Notes under the pieces: model-generated
What the model was told of the DNA's origin: nothing
Databases searched by the model: none
Seen by the model: only the letters and a program-made list of their open reading frames with translations
Shown: piece after piece, positions 30,278 through 40,409 of the stretch
Position numbering within the stretch: position 1 is the stretch's first letter
Layout of the letters: every line of letters starts with the position of its first letter
Program-made: the position numbers and the translations under genes
NCBI GenBank assembly: GCA_956465555.1
Contig: OY101125.1
Coordinates: 498,501 to 562,500, forward strand
Direction of reading: 5' to 3'
From: Nitzschia sp. pyKryTriq1
Taxonomy: Eukaryota > Bacillariophyta > Bacillariophyceae > Bacillariales > Bacillariaceae
Length of the DNA stretch: 64,000 bases

Positions 30278-31444
30278 ATGAGCCGAACTCGTCCCTTCAT
30301 AGTGCTGTTGACGTTCGCTGTTTTCGGCTCGACGCCAGTTGCGGTCGTGGAAGCAACTACTACTTTTGCATTGTCTGGACTGACTCAAAACTACAACGAG
30401 ACCGACGAAGCGTGGGCCGAGATTTTTGCCAAAGCCAAGGACCTGGGTGTTCAAAATTTGCACCTCCAAGCGGGGACCTGGCAAGAAACAGAGAGCACAG
30501 AAGGCTCCTTTATTCTGTCCTATCTGGACGGCTTTCTCAAGGCGATGATGAAAGAAGAAAACCAAGATTTCTCCTATTCGTTGGACGTGGCAACACCTCT
30601 TGGCATTGGTGGTCCCAAGGTGCCCCCACACGTGAATTTTACTACTTGGGATAGTGCCGAAATGTTCGAGCAGTACAAGGGATACCTGGATGCAGTCTTT
30701 GCCATTTTGCCCCATCCTACTTATGTCATGCTGCATACAGAAAGCGCCGGTTATTACTTCAACGAAGAGCAGCAGCACCAGGAGGAGCTAGCGGCATTTC
30801 AGACTCTACTTAACAATACATCCAAGTATATCAAATCGATCCTCCCCGCCGCCGCCGCCGCCAAGATTGGCGTGTACGGGGGGAAACCGGAAAGCGCCGA
30901 AATTCTCCGGCAATTAAACTTGGATACAGATTATTTTGGATTGACCTACATTGCCGATCGTGGTGACGAAGATTTTGAATTCCAACTGAGGCAACTTTTG
31001 GAACGGGCGCCGCCCGACAAGCCGATTGCGATTGTCGAAGCGGGTGTTCCCACACATGAACGCGTCGGCGGAAGTGACGTGCGACAACAAGCATATGTGG
31101 AGACGCTCTTCCAACTGGCTAGGGAGTATGGAGATAGGATGGAATATATTTCCTACTATCAGGCACTTGATGAAGAGGAATGGGTAACGCGATCCTATGT
31201 GCCTATTCTCTTTCCAGATTGGACCGGGGACACATTCGAAGATGCCGTAAAGTGGTTCTCGAGTCTGGGGCTGTATCGGGCAGATGGTGAACCGAAGCCC
31301 GCTGTAGCTACCTTCCAGTCGGAACTGTCTCTCTATATGAACAAAAACATCAGCGGGGGGGATGCTCCTTGTCCTTCTTATTGTATGACCTTTGTTCTGC
31401 TTCTTGGGTTGGTATTAGCTGGGGACATGAGCCTTTTCTTTTAA
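30278..31444 (+). CDS. Secreted glycoside hydrolase-like TIM-barrel protein, possible GPI anchor
   Basis: Single-exon 388 aa from the ATG at 30278, which opens a signal peptide (RPFIVLLTFAVFGSTPVAVV). The body alternates hydrophobic strands and helices as in clan-A glycosidases. Candidate catalytic glutamates are in YVMLHTESAGYYF (strand 4 position) and IAIVEAGVPT (strand 7 position, the usual nucleophile site). YISYYQALDEEEW resembles the strand-8 end. The C-terminus SGGDAPCPSYCMTFVLLLGL ends in a hydrophobic tail, compatible with a GPI anchor. NxT/NxS sequons (NYNET, NFT, NNTS) support secretion. The exact GH family is not determined. Confidence 0.5.
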   Translation: MSRTRPFIVLLTFAVFGSTPVAVVEATTTFALSGLTQNYNETDEAWAEIFAKAKDLGVQNLHLQAGTWQETESTEGSFILSYLDGFLKAMMKEENQDFSYSLDVATPLGIGGPKVPPHVNFTTWDSAEMFEQYKGYLDAVFAILPHPTYVMLHTESAGYYFNEEQQHQEELAAFQTLLNNTSKYIKSILPAAAAAKIGVYGGKPESAEILRQLNLDTDYFGLTYIADRGDEDFEFQLRQLLERAPPDKPIAIVEAGVPTHERVGGSDVRQQAYVETLFQLAREYGDRMEYISYYQALDEEEWVTRSYVPILFPDWTGDTFEDAVKWFSSLGLYRADGEPKPAVATFQSELSLYMNKNISGGDAPCPSYCMTFVLLLGLVLAGDMSLFF

Positions 31445-31792
31445 AACACGACCCAGTCCCACTTCTTCTGTTTCCGGTTTAATCCATTCAACGCCCTTGA
31501 CCAACAAGGATGCCAAGAGTTTGGAAAAGCTATTACGGAATGATCCAGGATGGATCCTTGTTGGATTTGGGACCTATGCGAGTAAATAATGTCGAAACGC
31601 CTGACGGCGGCACGCATACAAGAAAATCTTCACACGCGGTAACAACACATACTCTAAAGCTGACGACGGCACGACGCATTTTTCTCAGGCCGACGCCTCG
31701 TGCACCTTGCGTCCGAGTGCTCATTGCACCAGAGCTCACTGCAACATTACCCGGTTTTCGTGGCAAAGTTTTAAAAAAACGTGGCAACCGAG
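31445..31792. other. Gene-poor interval with coding-like fragment
   Basis: In the + frame ending TAA at 31590, the residues TNKDAKSLEKLLRNDPGWIL and VGFGTYASK look protein-like but have no start codon or splice context. This may be a relic or a missed exon. Confidence 0.3.
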
Positions 31793-31880
31793 CATCTACA
31801 CTGGTTAAAATAACGGCACAGTCGAGGACCCGAGGATTATCCAAGGAGCAAAACTCTAGATCCAGCCAAACTATGCGGTC
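31793..31880 (-). pseudogene. Relic of an oligoribonuclease-like exonuclease
   Basis: The minus strand encodes DRIVWLDLEFCSLDNP and RVLDCAVILTSVD, the first motif of oligoribonuclease/REXO2 DEDDh exonucleases (VWxDLE, then IxEIAxIxTD). The downstream frame stays open but loses all similarity, and no later DEDD motif is found. It looks like a single surviving exon piece of a host gene copy. Confidence 0.45.
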
Positions 31881-32542
31881 CTGATTGCAGTCACGTGAGG
31901 GGCACGTGAGGGGAAATCGAAATGACGCGGCCAATTGTAAATAGCTAGCTACTAAGCTTTTGTTTATGATCAATATAGTAGTAAAGGTGGGAAAGAAAGA
32001 TTGAGGCAGTTATCGCATCACTGTACACAAAAACTACCTACTACTACTACTACTAAGTAGCTAGCTAGCTAGCTAGCTAGCTAGTACAACAAGTAGCAGC
32101 AGCTACGAAAACAGTAGATAGATCAATATTGAAATACACACTATCGTTAGCAATACTCTCTACTACTACTTTAGTAGTTCTAGTGATTTGCTCTACCGGT
32201 ATGCGATACCCCGAGGCATCGACAGCCTTTTTGATTAGTTCGATTGACTCATTTTTTCGGTTCGGCTAATAATAAGGGCGGGATGCGACAAAGAGACAAA
32301 AACGCAACGGGCAACGGCAACGATGACGAGATTGACGATGCGATGAAACTACAGTAATCATAGAGATCTCTCGAATAGGGAGTGTCTAGTAGTAGCAGTA
32401 CAGTACGGGTATTGGAATGTGATTTATTTCTTACGAGTACGAGTACTGGTACGAGTACTAGTACGGTAGTTGAAGCGTCTGGTGGACGGATTGTTTTGGC
32501 GCGTTGCAAAAGTAGCAACCCACAAAAACCCACCGACAATTC
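31881..32542. repeat. Intergenic with (CTA)n and (CTAG)n microsatellites
   Basis: (CTA)n spans 32035-32055 and (CTAG)6 spans 32061-32084, with CTACTACTA/TAGTAG pairs nearby at 32159-32180. TACCGGTA lies at 32194-32201. GTACGAGTAC words fill 32434-32465. No gene is seen. Confidence 0.6.
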
Positions 32543-33919
32543 ATGGAGATTCGTACCAAGTCCGAAGAAGACCAGCGATGGTTGGTGGCAGCATCGATGG
32601 GCGACATTGATGTACTGCGGGAGGCTACAAATCACATTCTCCAAACGACTGTTTGTACATCCGGTTGCTCTGCCTTGCACTGGGCGGTTGGATGCAACCA
32701 ACGGGCTACCTGTGCCTATCTGGTGCTGGAACGAGGCATCCCGGTGGACTTGCCAGCGGTCAAAAAGTCTCGTGGTCGGACGGCGCTCCACTATGCGTGT
32801 CGAAATGGACATTTCGAAGTGGCTCGGTGGTTGGTGGAACGAGGTGGGGCCGATCCCGACGCCCGTGCCAAGCATGGAGTGTCCCCCTTTCAGTTGGCCG
32901 TCTGGCAGAATCGACTCGAAGTCTGTCGGTGGTTGGTGGAACGGTGCCATGTCGATCCGAGTCAATTGAATGATTTTGAGTGTGGTGCCGTCCATTGGAT
33001 TGGTCTCTGTCCTCGAAAGGAGGAAGACGACGCGGTGGATTTGATCCCCATGGCAGCTTGGCTGGATTCGCTACCAGGAATCAATTTCCGGCTCAAACAA
33101 CGGCAGGGACACTCACCGTTACACAAGGCGGCGTGGGGTGGGCACCTTAACCTCATCACGTACCTACATCAGCACCAAGATCTATGGGATGACTCTAAAG
33201 ACGATGCTGGGAATTTTTCTGCAGATTTAGCCGATATGGCGAACACTCCCAGACATGCCGAAATTGCTGAGTATCTGAGAAACTGCTGCAGTCGAGCCCG
33301 AGCCGAGAGCTGCGCTATTTTGGGAGTACCGTTGACGGCGACTGATAGTGAGGTTCGAAAGGCGTATCTGAATCGAGCTCGCGAACTGCATCCGGACCGC
33401 AATTCTGGGGACTTACCGTCCGAGTCTTTAGCTTGTTCTACGTCGAGCAGAGACCAAGCTGAGTTCGATGCCCTGAACAAAGCGTATCGTCACTTGATCG
33501 ACGAAGGAGGCAAAGGCAGCCAGTCAAACCCCGCACATTCCCTCAAACTTATGCTACAACATGTAAGCGTTACTTCAAATAATGAGTATACGGCAGCAAA
33601 TGAAAAGGCATTAGTCGACGAAAGCCCTGCATCCCTGTTCAAGGCGCGATTGATCGCAGTGCTGTTGGAATACGGAGAAAAGGGCTTGGATCTATCCAAT
33701 GTCAAGAAGAAATGGAAGCAAGTGTGGCCAAAAGAACCATTTCCAGATTATGCCAATACGGATACAACCAAACGGCGGTCACTCTCGGAATTTCTCGTTG
33801 CCAAGGCGGGGGATGCGATTGATTTGGTCAAAGACGAGAACGGCATCATTCGAGTATTTTCCCGGCACCACACGCAAGAGTCGGTGGCTAAAGATTTCTC
33901 GCCTTCTACTACACGGTAA
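32543..33919 (+). CDS. Ankyrin repeat - DnaJ - LOTUS-like protein
   Basis: Single-exon 458 aa. Residues 1-245 hold about six ankyrin repeats (CSALHWAVGCNQRATCAYLV, GRTALHYACRNGHFEVARWL, GVSPFQLAVWQNRLEVCRWL, GHSPLHKAAWGGHLNLITYL). A J domain follows (about 257-325): CAILGVPLTATDSEVRKAYL, the HPD tripeptide in LHPDRN, and DALNKAYRHLI, so it could stimulate an Hsp70. The last 95 residues, LIAVLLEYGEKGLDLSNVKK through LSEFLVAKAGDAIDLV, resemble an OST-HTH/LOTUS winged helix, a fold that binds RNA G-quadruplexes or Vasa-type helicases. This order suggests an adaptor bringing Hsp70 to a ribonucleoprotein; the inference rests on architecture only. Confidence 0.78.
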   Translation: MEIRTKSEEDQRWLVAASMGDIDVLREATNHILQTTVCTSGCSALHWAVGCNQRATCAYLVLERGIPVDLPAVKKSRGRTALHYACRNGHFEVARWLVERGGADPDARAKHGVSPFQLAVWQNRLEVCRWLVERCHVDPSQLNDFECGAVHWIGLCPRKEEDDAVDLIPMAAWLDSLPGINFRLKQRQGHSPLHKAAWGGHLNLITYLHQHQDLWDDSKDDAGNFSADLADMANTPRHAEIAEYLRNCCSRARAESCAILGVPLTATDSEVRKAYLNRARELHPDRNSGDLPSESLACSTSSRDQAEFDALNKAYRHLIDEGGKGSQSNPAHSLKLMLQHVSVTSNNEYTAANEKALVDESPASLFKARLIAVLLEYGEKGLDLSNVKKKWKQVWPKEPFPDYANTDTTKRRSLSEFLVAKAGDAIDLVKDENGIIRVFSRHHTQESVAKDFSPSTTR

Positions 33920-33972
33920 ACGATTAAACGAATCCAAAATTTAACTTTGGTGCTATCCCTCGCTGCTGCTTC

Positions 33973-36900
33973 TCATTCCTGGGCCATAGCCATAGCCTTG
34001 CGAACGTCGTCAACCAACCTCTCCGCTCCTACGCTGTCTCGGCACACCAACCTCCAGCGATGAGTTCGTGATAGGCGACTCAAAGGACTAATAACAATGG
34101 TGATCGTATTTGGATCTGCGCCCGCGGCTTGGACTTCGGCCACTTGCTTCAGTGTTGCTTCGTCCACTTTACGGTAGGAAACGTTGGCCAAGTCGACTTG
34201 ATTCTTCTTCTTCACGGCCGCGACTCCCGTGGCAGGCGGATCAAGTGGCTTGTGTGAATCGGCATGATAATCTTCGTCCATCAAAAATAGCTTGGTGTCC
34301 GTGACCACGCAAACACGTCGTACCGTGCCTCTTCCCTCTCCGTGCTTCCATCGTTGCTGAACAACTTGGTAGTGGAGGATAGTTCCTACCACTTCAGGTG
34401 CGACCGTCGCTTGGAGGGAGTCCAATACGAGTTGGGAGTCGTTCTCGATAACCACAGAAGCCACATCCGAGTTGAGATCGATGGTTTCCCGTTTTGCTTC
34501 TTTAACGAGTCGTTGTATTTCCTGTAGAATACTGACTGTAGCTTTCTTGTTGCTAGTCAAAAGCACATAGACATAGGGATCCGTCTTTCGGACGGTGGGA
34601 TTGGAGAATTGAAGAATCAAACGTTGGAACTCGAATCCGATAGTTATGGTTTGGAGTTCTTGGAAGGAATGACGGGCGACGGCATGAGGCCAAGGGGCGT
34701 CTTCAAACTTAGACACATCAGGGATAGGATTTGGGAAGCGCTTTTTTATGCCCTTGTCGTCTTGTTTCTTGGTCACATCGTCTGCTCGTAGAATTACGTA
34801 AAAGGCAGCCGAGGACAAGCACAAATAGACTTTGCGACATTCGGCATAGGGGTCTGGAAGACCTGCCAAGTACAATTGATCACCATGGAAGCCCAACCGA
34901 TTTCTTCGATTCGGGGCCAGGCGTCGCAAAGCAGGTTTTCCACACGGGATGACATCCTCTGCCCAAACACGCACAAATTTCTCTCTCGTCGTTGTCCAGT
35001 CATCAATTTCTCGAGGAGAACCCATGTTTGTAGGGGAAGATGAATTGTCCAACCACCGGCGATCTTCCGGCCAGAGCTGCATTCTGGGATATTTTAATGC
35101 AATGGTTTGCCATCCGTCCCCGTAGTCTTCTTCTTCCACCTCATCCTCGTCAGTTGGAGTCGGCGATTTCAAAGAAGATGGGAACACGTACATTTCAAAG
35201 TACAACTTGAGATTTTCCAACACATTCATTTCCAGCCAAGAGTCCGGCCCATCATAGGCAGCATTTTCTTCCGCAATCTGAAACTTGCTGACACGCGACG
35301 GAAAGTCGTCCCGATTGGTTCCTAAACTGCTTAGAACGGAAGAATCATCAGGATATATGAGATCCGGCAAAGCATTGGATCGAAAGCCCGCCACCGAGGA
35401 AGAAATGGCACTCGGGTCATCACCATCGCCACCATCACCACCACGAGGATCATTGATGGGTGATCTGCCGCCGATGGATAGACTTTGTGGCATCAGGGGA
35501 GCCAAGTCGGTCGATTCGGGGGATAGGAGATCCGCGGCTTCCAATGAAAAGGGACCTTCATGCTCATTATTGTTGGAAGGCATCAATAACTCGGGAACCG
35601 GCATGCGAGGTTTGCCATCCGGAATGAGTCCACCAGCCACTTTTTCAACAAGATCGTCCCAATCTGCAGTCATGACATCAAACATTACTATTCCTGCTGA
35701 TTGATGCGCCGGAAGCTTGATCGTGGCAATTTTTTTGCCGCCATTGACCAGTTTGGGAGTCGCGGCGGTCATGTCCATTGTCTGGGAGGCAGCACTGTCG
35801 TCGGCTGTGACATGGCTTTCCTCTTTGGTGGTCGTCGAATGGGTCAGCTCAGCAGTATCCTCCATGTCTTCTCCTTCTTCGTTGCCTTCCACTGATTTCA
35901 GCTCGGAGAAGTGTTGTGGTAGATCCCCGAGAGGAAAGCTCCACATATCTTCTACGTCAGCATTGGCGTTAAGGGATGTAGTAAGAAGGTAGTCATCATC
36001 ATTATTTTCCTTCTCCTCGTCACCGTCCTGATGGTTGGAATTGTCATTTGATGTACAATCAACGATATCGACAAGGGTACCCATTTCGTCTGACAAGTGC
36101 TGCTGCTCTTGGTGCAAACTAATCAAGACATCCTGCAAGGAAAATGAGGCTGGACGACGACGGTTGAATGATTCGTTGTTCTCTGCCCGTACTTTGGTAC
36201 GCGCAGTGGATGAAGGAAGACGCTGCCGTCGTCGTCTTACTAGTTGTTTTGATGCTGATGTTGGTGGTGGTAGCTTTCGCCGCGGCTGCCGCCGCCGAGT
36301 CTGAACCACTGCTGTAGTAGTAGTAGTAGTAGTAGTAGTAGTATTGGGAGTTAGCGTCCATGGAATGATTTGAACCGTTCGTCGTGCTCCTTGAGGATGT
36401 CGTAGTCGTTGGACACGACGATACCGGGCGATGGTATTTATTGTGAATACTGGAGTCGTCGTCAACTGCTCCTCTTGCATCAATACATTCCATTGTTCAC
36501 GTGTCATGGCATGCCCATTCAGGGTGGGCAATTCCTGCGGCGTCGTCGCTTGTCGATACTGTTGAAACCAAGCCCAAATTTGTTTGATAATATAATGGGT
36601 TTGGCCGTGTTGCCGTTCCAGTGGTAGATTGCCTTGCAAGTACAAATGTTTCAGTTGAGGCAATTGACACAATCCCACCAGTTCTGATAGATTCGATAAA
36701 CAATTATGATCCAACCATAATTCTTCCAATGCATACAATCGGTCCAACCCAGCCACAGTCGTCAAGGCATTATACGAGAGCTGAAGACGTTGCAATTGAC
36801 CTCCCAAATACAAATACGCTTGGGGAAGAGATGTCAGTTGATTGTGACTCAAATTCAATTTTGTAAGTCGGGCGGCATGCCGGAGACCGGATAGGGCAGC

Positions 36901-38322
36901 CTTTTGGGATACCAAATCATTATGGGCCAAGGACAAACACTCAATGTGAGGAGCACAGCATCTGGCTAACACCTTGGGTAACACCGAAAGTTCTCCGAGG
37001 CCACAATAATTCAAATTCAAATGTGTCAATCGAGGATATATCATCATTCGTCGGCTGCTGTTGTTGTTGTTGTGAGATTTGGAGGTTGACAATGTTGTTG
37101 TTGCTGTTGTTGTAATTCGAGCAGGTGGGGAAACTGGAGTGGCACTTGTCGTTGGAGATTCGGTCTGGACGGCTGCTGCTGCTGCTGTCGAAGAAGAAGA
37201 ATGTTTGGAAGAGTTCCGAAACAAGAGGCGAGGTAAATCATTATAAAGACAGGCTCGGTTCCATTTCAATACTTGTAACGTTGGCTGCAGTGCATACAAA
37301 TGATAGACCCAAGTGGGTGGTATGGATTCCAAAACTAGCACTCGCAATCGAGGAAAGACTCGCATATCCAAAGAAGGATGACGCTGGAGTTCTTGCATAT
37401 AATCCCAAAATGCCCTTCGCGTCGGCAAGGCGGAGGAAGAATTATTCGAAGTTGATGGCGGGGGCGGTTCATCAATCGTCAAGGCACTGCTCACGCTCAC
37501 GACACTGCAATTATTCAATTCTTCGGGAGGTTGTTGTCCTCGCCTGGCAGTGGTGCGAGGAGTAGTACCCTCCCCGTTAATATGCTCATCATGCTGCTGC
37601 TGCCGTCGTACATCACTTCGTTTCCGTCGTCGTTGTGTCTTGTTGGGCAATTCCGGAGGCCAGACTTGGCGAGTGATTCGTAGATGCGTCACTCGAGGTA
37701 GAAGAAAACGCAGTAATCGCAGTCTATCTCGAAGTGCGACGCTCGACCAGACAGTCGGGGAGACGACAGCAGGAGTGTCAGTAGTTTCGTCATTATTGTT
37801 GTTGTTTGGAGGAAAGTACTGGCTAGACAACCACCCAATCGCCGAGGCCGGAAGCGTCATCCCTCCACCTCCTCCTCCTCCACCACCACTACTTGCTCTG
37901 TCGTGATGATGATGCTTGCCCCCGCCGTCGTCCTCCTCCTCCTCCTCCTCTTCGTCGTCGTCGTCTTCTTCTGGGAGCTGCGAGAGGTAGGCAAAGAGCT
38001 TTTCCAAAAGTACATCCGTCGAGTGTTGCAGTCGACGGGCGAGATGTTCCGCTTGTTCTTCTACCGATACTTCAAGACCCATGTGGGTTCTCATCCAAGC
38101 AGTAGTACGTGAAGTCGTAGTGTGGGCGGGCGTGGGCGGCGGTGGGTTGACATCGTCTCGCTGTTGTTGTCTTCGTTGTTGGTGTTGCTCCTGCTGCTCT
38201 TGCTGCTGTGGTGGATGATCCGCAGCCATTTCCTCTTCTTGACGTCCATGGTTTGGAGGGTGGCTCATCGTCTCCGGCCGAGGTCGCGTTCGTGACGGAC
38301 TTGGCGTTTTCGGTGACGGCAT
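33973..38322 (-). CDS. Large leucine-rich repeat protein with PH-like C-terminus (STK11IP-like)
   Basis: One uninterrupted 1449-codon frame. Residues 1-260 are Gln/Pro/acidic low complexity (DDDDEEEEEEEDDGGG, GGGGGGGGG). The LRR block (about 335-560) reads LTHLNLNYCGLGELSVLPKV, IECLSLAHNDL, LTKLNLSHNQLTSLP, LQRLQLSYNALTTVAGLDRL, LEELWLDHNCLSNLSELVGL, LKHLYLQGNLP. This is SDS22-like and is followed by an LRR cap (YIIKQIWAWFQQYRQ). A disordered middle leads to two beta-rich segments near the C-terminus: KVYLCLSSAAFYVILRADDV and VRRVCVVTDTKLFLMDEDYH...HRWRLVCRDSVGAERLVDDV. The second looks like a PH-type domain ending in a helix. LRR plus PH-like tail recalls STK11-interacting protein/nischarin. 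A scaffold role is inferred. Confidence 0.75.
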   Translation of the reverse strand: MPSPKTPSPSRTRPRPETMSHPPNHGRQEEEMAADHPPQQQEQQEQHQQRRQQQRDDVNPPPPTPAHTTTSRTTAWMRTHMGLEVSVEEQAEHLARRLQHSTDVLLEKLFAYLSQLPEEDDDDEEEEEEEDDGGGKHHHHDRASSGGGGGGGGGMTLPASAIGWLSSQYFPPNNNNNDETTDTPAVVSPTVWSSVALRDRLRLLRFLLPRVTHLRITRQVWPPELPNKTQRRRKRSDVRRQQQHDEHINGEGTTPRTTARRGQQPPEELNNCSVVSVSSALTIDEPPPPSTSNNSSSALPTRRAFWDYMQELQRHPSLDMRVFPRLRVLVLESIPPTWVYHLYALQPTLQVLKWNRACLYNDLPRLLFRNSSKHSSSSTAAAAAVQTESPTTSATPVSPPARITTTATTTLSTSKSHNNNNSSRRMMIYPRLTHLNLNYCGLGELSVLPKVLARCCAPHIECLSLAHNDLVSQKAALSGLRHAARLTKLNLSHNQLTSLPQAYLYLGGQLQRLQLSYNALTTVAGLDRLYALEELWLDHNCLSNLSELVGLCQLPQLKHLYLQGNLPLERQHGQTHYIIKQIWAWFQQYRQATTPQELPTLNGHAMTREQWNVLMQEEQLTTTPVFTINTIARYRRVQRLRHPQGARRTVQIIPWTLTPNTTTTTTTTTTAVVQTRRRQPRRKLPPPTSASKQLVRRRRQRLPSSTARTKVRAENNESFNRRRPASFSLQDVLISLHQEQQHLSDEMGTLVDIVDCTSNDNSNHQDGDEEKENNDDDYLLTTSLNANADVEDMWSFPLGDLPQHFSELKSVEGNEEGEDMEDTAELTHSTTTKEESHVTADDSAASQTMDMTAATPKLVNGGKKIATIKLPAHQSAGIVMFDVMTADWDDLVEKVAGGLIPDGKPRMPVPELLMPSNNNEHEGPFSLEAADLLSPESTDLAPLMPQSLSIGGRSPINDPRGGDGGDGDDPSAISSSVAGFRSNALPDLIYPDDSSVLSSLGTNRDDFPSRVSKFQIAEENAAYDGPDSWLEMNVLENLKLYFEMYVFPSSLKSPTPTDEDEVEEEDYGDGWQTIALKYPRMQLWPEDRRWLDNSSSPTNMGSPREIDDWTTTREKFVRVWAEDVIPCGKPALRRLAPNRRNRLGFHGDQLYLAGLPDPYAECRKVYLCLSSAAFYVILRADDVTKKQDDKGIKKRFPNPIPDVSKFEDAPWPHAVARHSFQELQTITIGFEFQRLILQFSNPTVRKTDPYVYVLLTSNKKATVSILQEIQRLVKEAKRETIDLNSDVASVVIENDSQLVLDSLQATVAPEVVGTILHYQVVQQRWKHGEGRGTVRRVCVVTDTKLFLMDEDYHADSHKPLDPPATGVAAVKKKNQVDLANVSYRKVDEATLKQVAEVQAAGADPNTITIVISPLSRLSRTHRWRLVCRDSVGAERLVDDVRKAMAMAQE

Positions 38323-38926
38323 TGATTGCTTTATTGATCGTTCTCAAGCAGGACAGTAGCAGTAACAGTAGCAGCAGCAGCAGCAACCAATATACGTTTA
38401 CAGCAATGCTTGCTTCTGAATGCACTCGTCTCAGAAGTTCAGAACCAGCCATCATTGCCAGCAGCATCCCAGCATCATATGATAGTCAACGGTTGAATGT
38501 TTTTCCCCTCCACAATGCGCGTCGGGAATGCTGGCACGATTTGATCGAATGAATCATTCCTTCGCGATCGAAAAAACTGCTCCCTCGGGCTTGCCTCGGG
38601 CGTTCGGTTCGTTTAGCTGTCCGTTGGCGTTCGTATCTTGGGGCCGCGGTCGCGCCAAGATTGATGCGTGGCGAGTGGCGAATGGCGAACTCATCAATAA
38701 ATTTGAATTTCGAAAAAAAAAAATATATCCATAGTCTACTACCCGGTACGGTACTAGACTACCGGTATGTTGTGATGATGCATGAGATGATGATCGAGCG
38801 ACGACGAGCGACGATGGATGGTGGTTTGGGCTGGCGTTTGATGGTGTGGTGATTGGTGATGTTTTTCTTCTCTCACCTCTCTCAGCATAAGTTTAAATTG
38901 ACAAAGACAAAGACAAATCCAGTACA
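38323..38926. other. Head-to-head spacer between LRR and glycosyltransferase genes
   Basis: Contains a (CAG)n/(AGC)n tract at about 38353-38387 and TACCGGTA at 38760-38767. The long open frame at 38208-38552 (+) is antisense to the LRR protein start and is not called. Confidence 0.45.
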
Positions 38927-40129
38927 ATGACGAAGGTGCAGCGACAGTCCTCCCGGCTACAACTGTCCTTGAGAAGTAAGACGGTGGTCTCCCTCGTTGG
39001 AATTTGCCTTTTCGCCACCGCTGCGATTTGTTTTTTTGGAGATGCTCCAACAAGTTCTCTAGAGATTAACAACATTTTGGAGGCCGCCGGCAGTGCGAGT
39101 ATGAGTGTTGTTCGTAGCAGTAGTTATCTTTTACAACCGTCGTCCGGAGAAATCATCTCAGAGATGGTGGCGACCACGACCAACACGGAGTCATCTTCCA
39201 ACGAGGTAGTGCAACAATGGACCGCCAAAATGAACTACAAATGTCCTAAGCAAATGGTACCCAACAGTACGACCATCCTTCAAACGGATCAATATGCGGA
39301 TCGTGTCGGTATTGTCACTATTGCCATGAAGCGAAAAGAAATTATGCAAATCAAAGCCCTTCACCTAGTGAGATCCATTCGTCGACGAGGCGCCTGGTTG
39401 GGCCCTATTATTTTAATTGTGGATTCCAATGTCGATGACAAAAAGTTACGCAGAAAGTTGAGCGAGGAACTATACGGTAATAGTACCACTCACAGCAACA
39501 TTCATGTCGTCAGGGCTTCTAAATCGGACTTTACGGATCTGGGAGGAGCCTACATGTCTTACAAGCGTTTCAAAACGCATCTCTTTGACGTTTTGCCCCA
39601 AGACTTGAAACATTTGGAATATTTGTTGTATCTCGATGTGGATATTGTGGTGGGAAAACCAATGAAGGACTTTTTCAAGCGAGCATTACCCCTTCTGGGG
39701 GATAGTAGTACCACCGGCACCACCACCACCACCACCAAGAATTCGTGGCTCTTTTTTCGAGAACAGGGAAGTCATCCTGCCCAATCTCAGGCCAGGAAAA
39801 ATCAATGGACCTTGTATCATGGGGGTGTCTTTATGGTCCATCGCGAGAAATCAAAGGAATGTCTACAGGAATGGCAACGGCGATTTGATGCCAACACCTT
39901 TCCAAATGATCAATCCGCACTGTTGGATTTGCTGTATGAACATAACGATACCGTGAACATCCATCATAACTGTCCAGTGGGAGAGTTACCCAGTGACCAT
40001 CTCTTAATGCCCCGCCAAGGTTTTCTCAAGGAGGGTAAGACTCGAACATTTGTGCATTTCACGCATGCTCGTATCAAGCGATTTGGTGCCTATATCGAAG
40101 ACTACAAGAAATGTACACTGTTGTTGTAA
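38927..40129 (+). CDS. Type II membrane glycosyltransferase, GT-A fold
   Basis: Single-exon 400 aa. A short basic cytosolic tail is followed by one membrane anchor (VVSLVGICLFATAAICFF), the Golgi type II layout, and a Ser/Thr-rich stem. The catalytic domain has a VGIVTIAM first strand, WLGPIILIVDSNVDD, and LEYLLYLDVDIVVGKPMKDF with the metal-binding DVD triplet. The acceptor-side segments are LYHGGVFMVHREKS and FPNDQSALLDLL, which resemble GT8-like and related nucleotide-sugar transferases. The C-terminal TFVHFTHARIKR is another GT8-type His motif. The donor sugar is unknown. Confidence 0.75.
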   Translation: MTKVQRQSSRLQLSLRSKTVVSLVGICLFATAAICFFGDAPTSSLEINNILEAAGSASMSVVRSSSYLLQPSSGEIISEMVATTTNTESSSNEVVQQWTAKMNYKCPKQMVPNSTTILQTDQYADRVGIVTIAMKRKEIMQIKALHLVRSIRRRGAWLGPIILIVDSNVDDKKLRRKLSEELYGNSTTHSNIHVVRASKSDFTDLGGAYMSYKRFKTHLFDVLPQDLKHLEYLLYLDVDIVVGKPMKDFFKRALPLLGDSSTTGTTTTTTKNSWLFFREQGSHPAQSQARKNQWTLYHGGVFMVHREKSKECLQEWQRRFDANTFPNDQSALLDLLYEHNDTVNIHHNCPVGELPSDHLLMPRQGFLKEGKTRTFVHFTHARIKRFGAYIEDYKKCTLLL

Positions 40130-40409
40130 ACATAATACAAAATAAGCAAGGTTATTGTGCCGCCATGCTTGCGGCCCTTTTTCTTGCCATGTTTGGTACC
40201 CGTACTCGGAGCAGACAATATAATAAATGCTGTTGCCTCCTTCTTGGGTATTCCACATCTATACCGGTAGACTACCTCATAGATAGACTAGTACGATGCA
40301 GACAATCTATGTTTTTTGGCGTACTGGGCGATATGTCGTACAAGCACAGCACTGTAAAGTCTGGTCGTATATATCCCTGGAATGCCCAACCGCAGTGATT
40401 ATTATTTTA

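Noticed and set aside
31510-31884. 124-aa plus-strand frame
   Set aside because: Arg/Thr-rich with no motif; the opposite strand carries the recognisable oligoribonuclease relic.
38208-38552. 114-aa plus-strand frame with a hydrophobic stretch
   Set aside because: It overlaps the LRR protein N-terminus antisense, is Ser-rich from a CAG/AGC repeat, and has no family signature.
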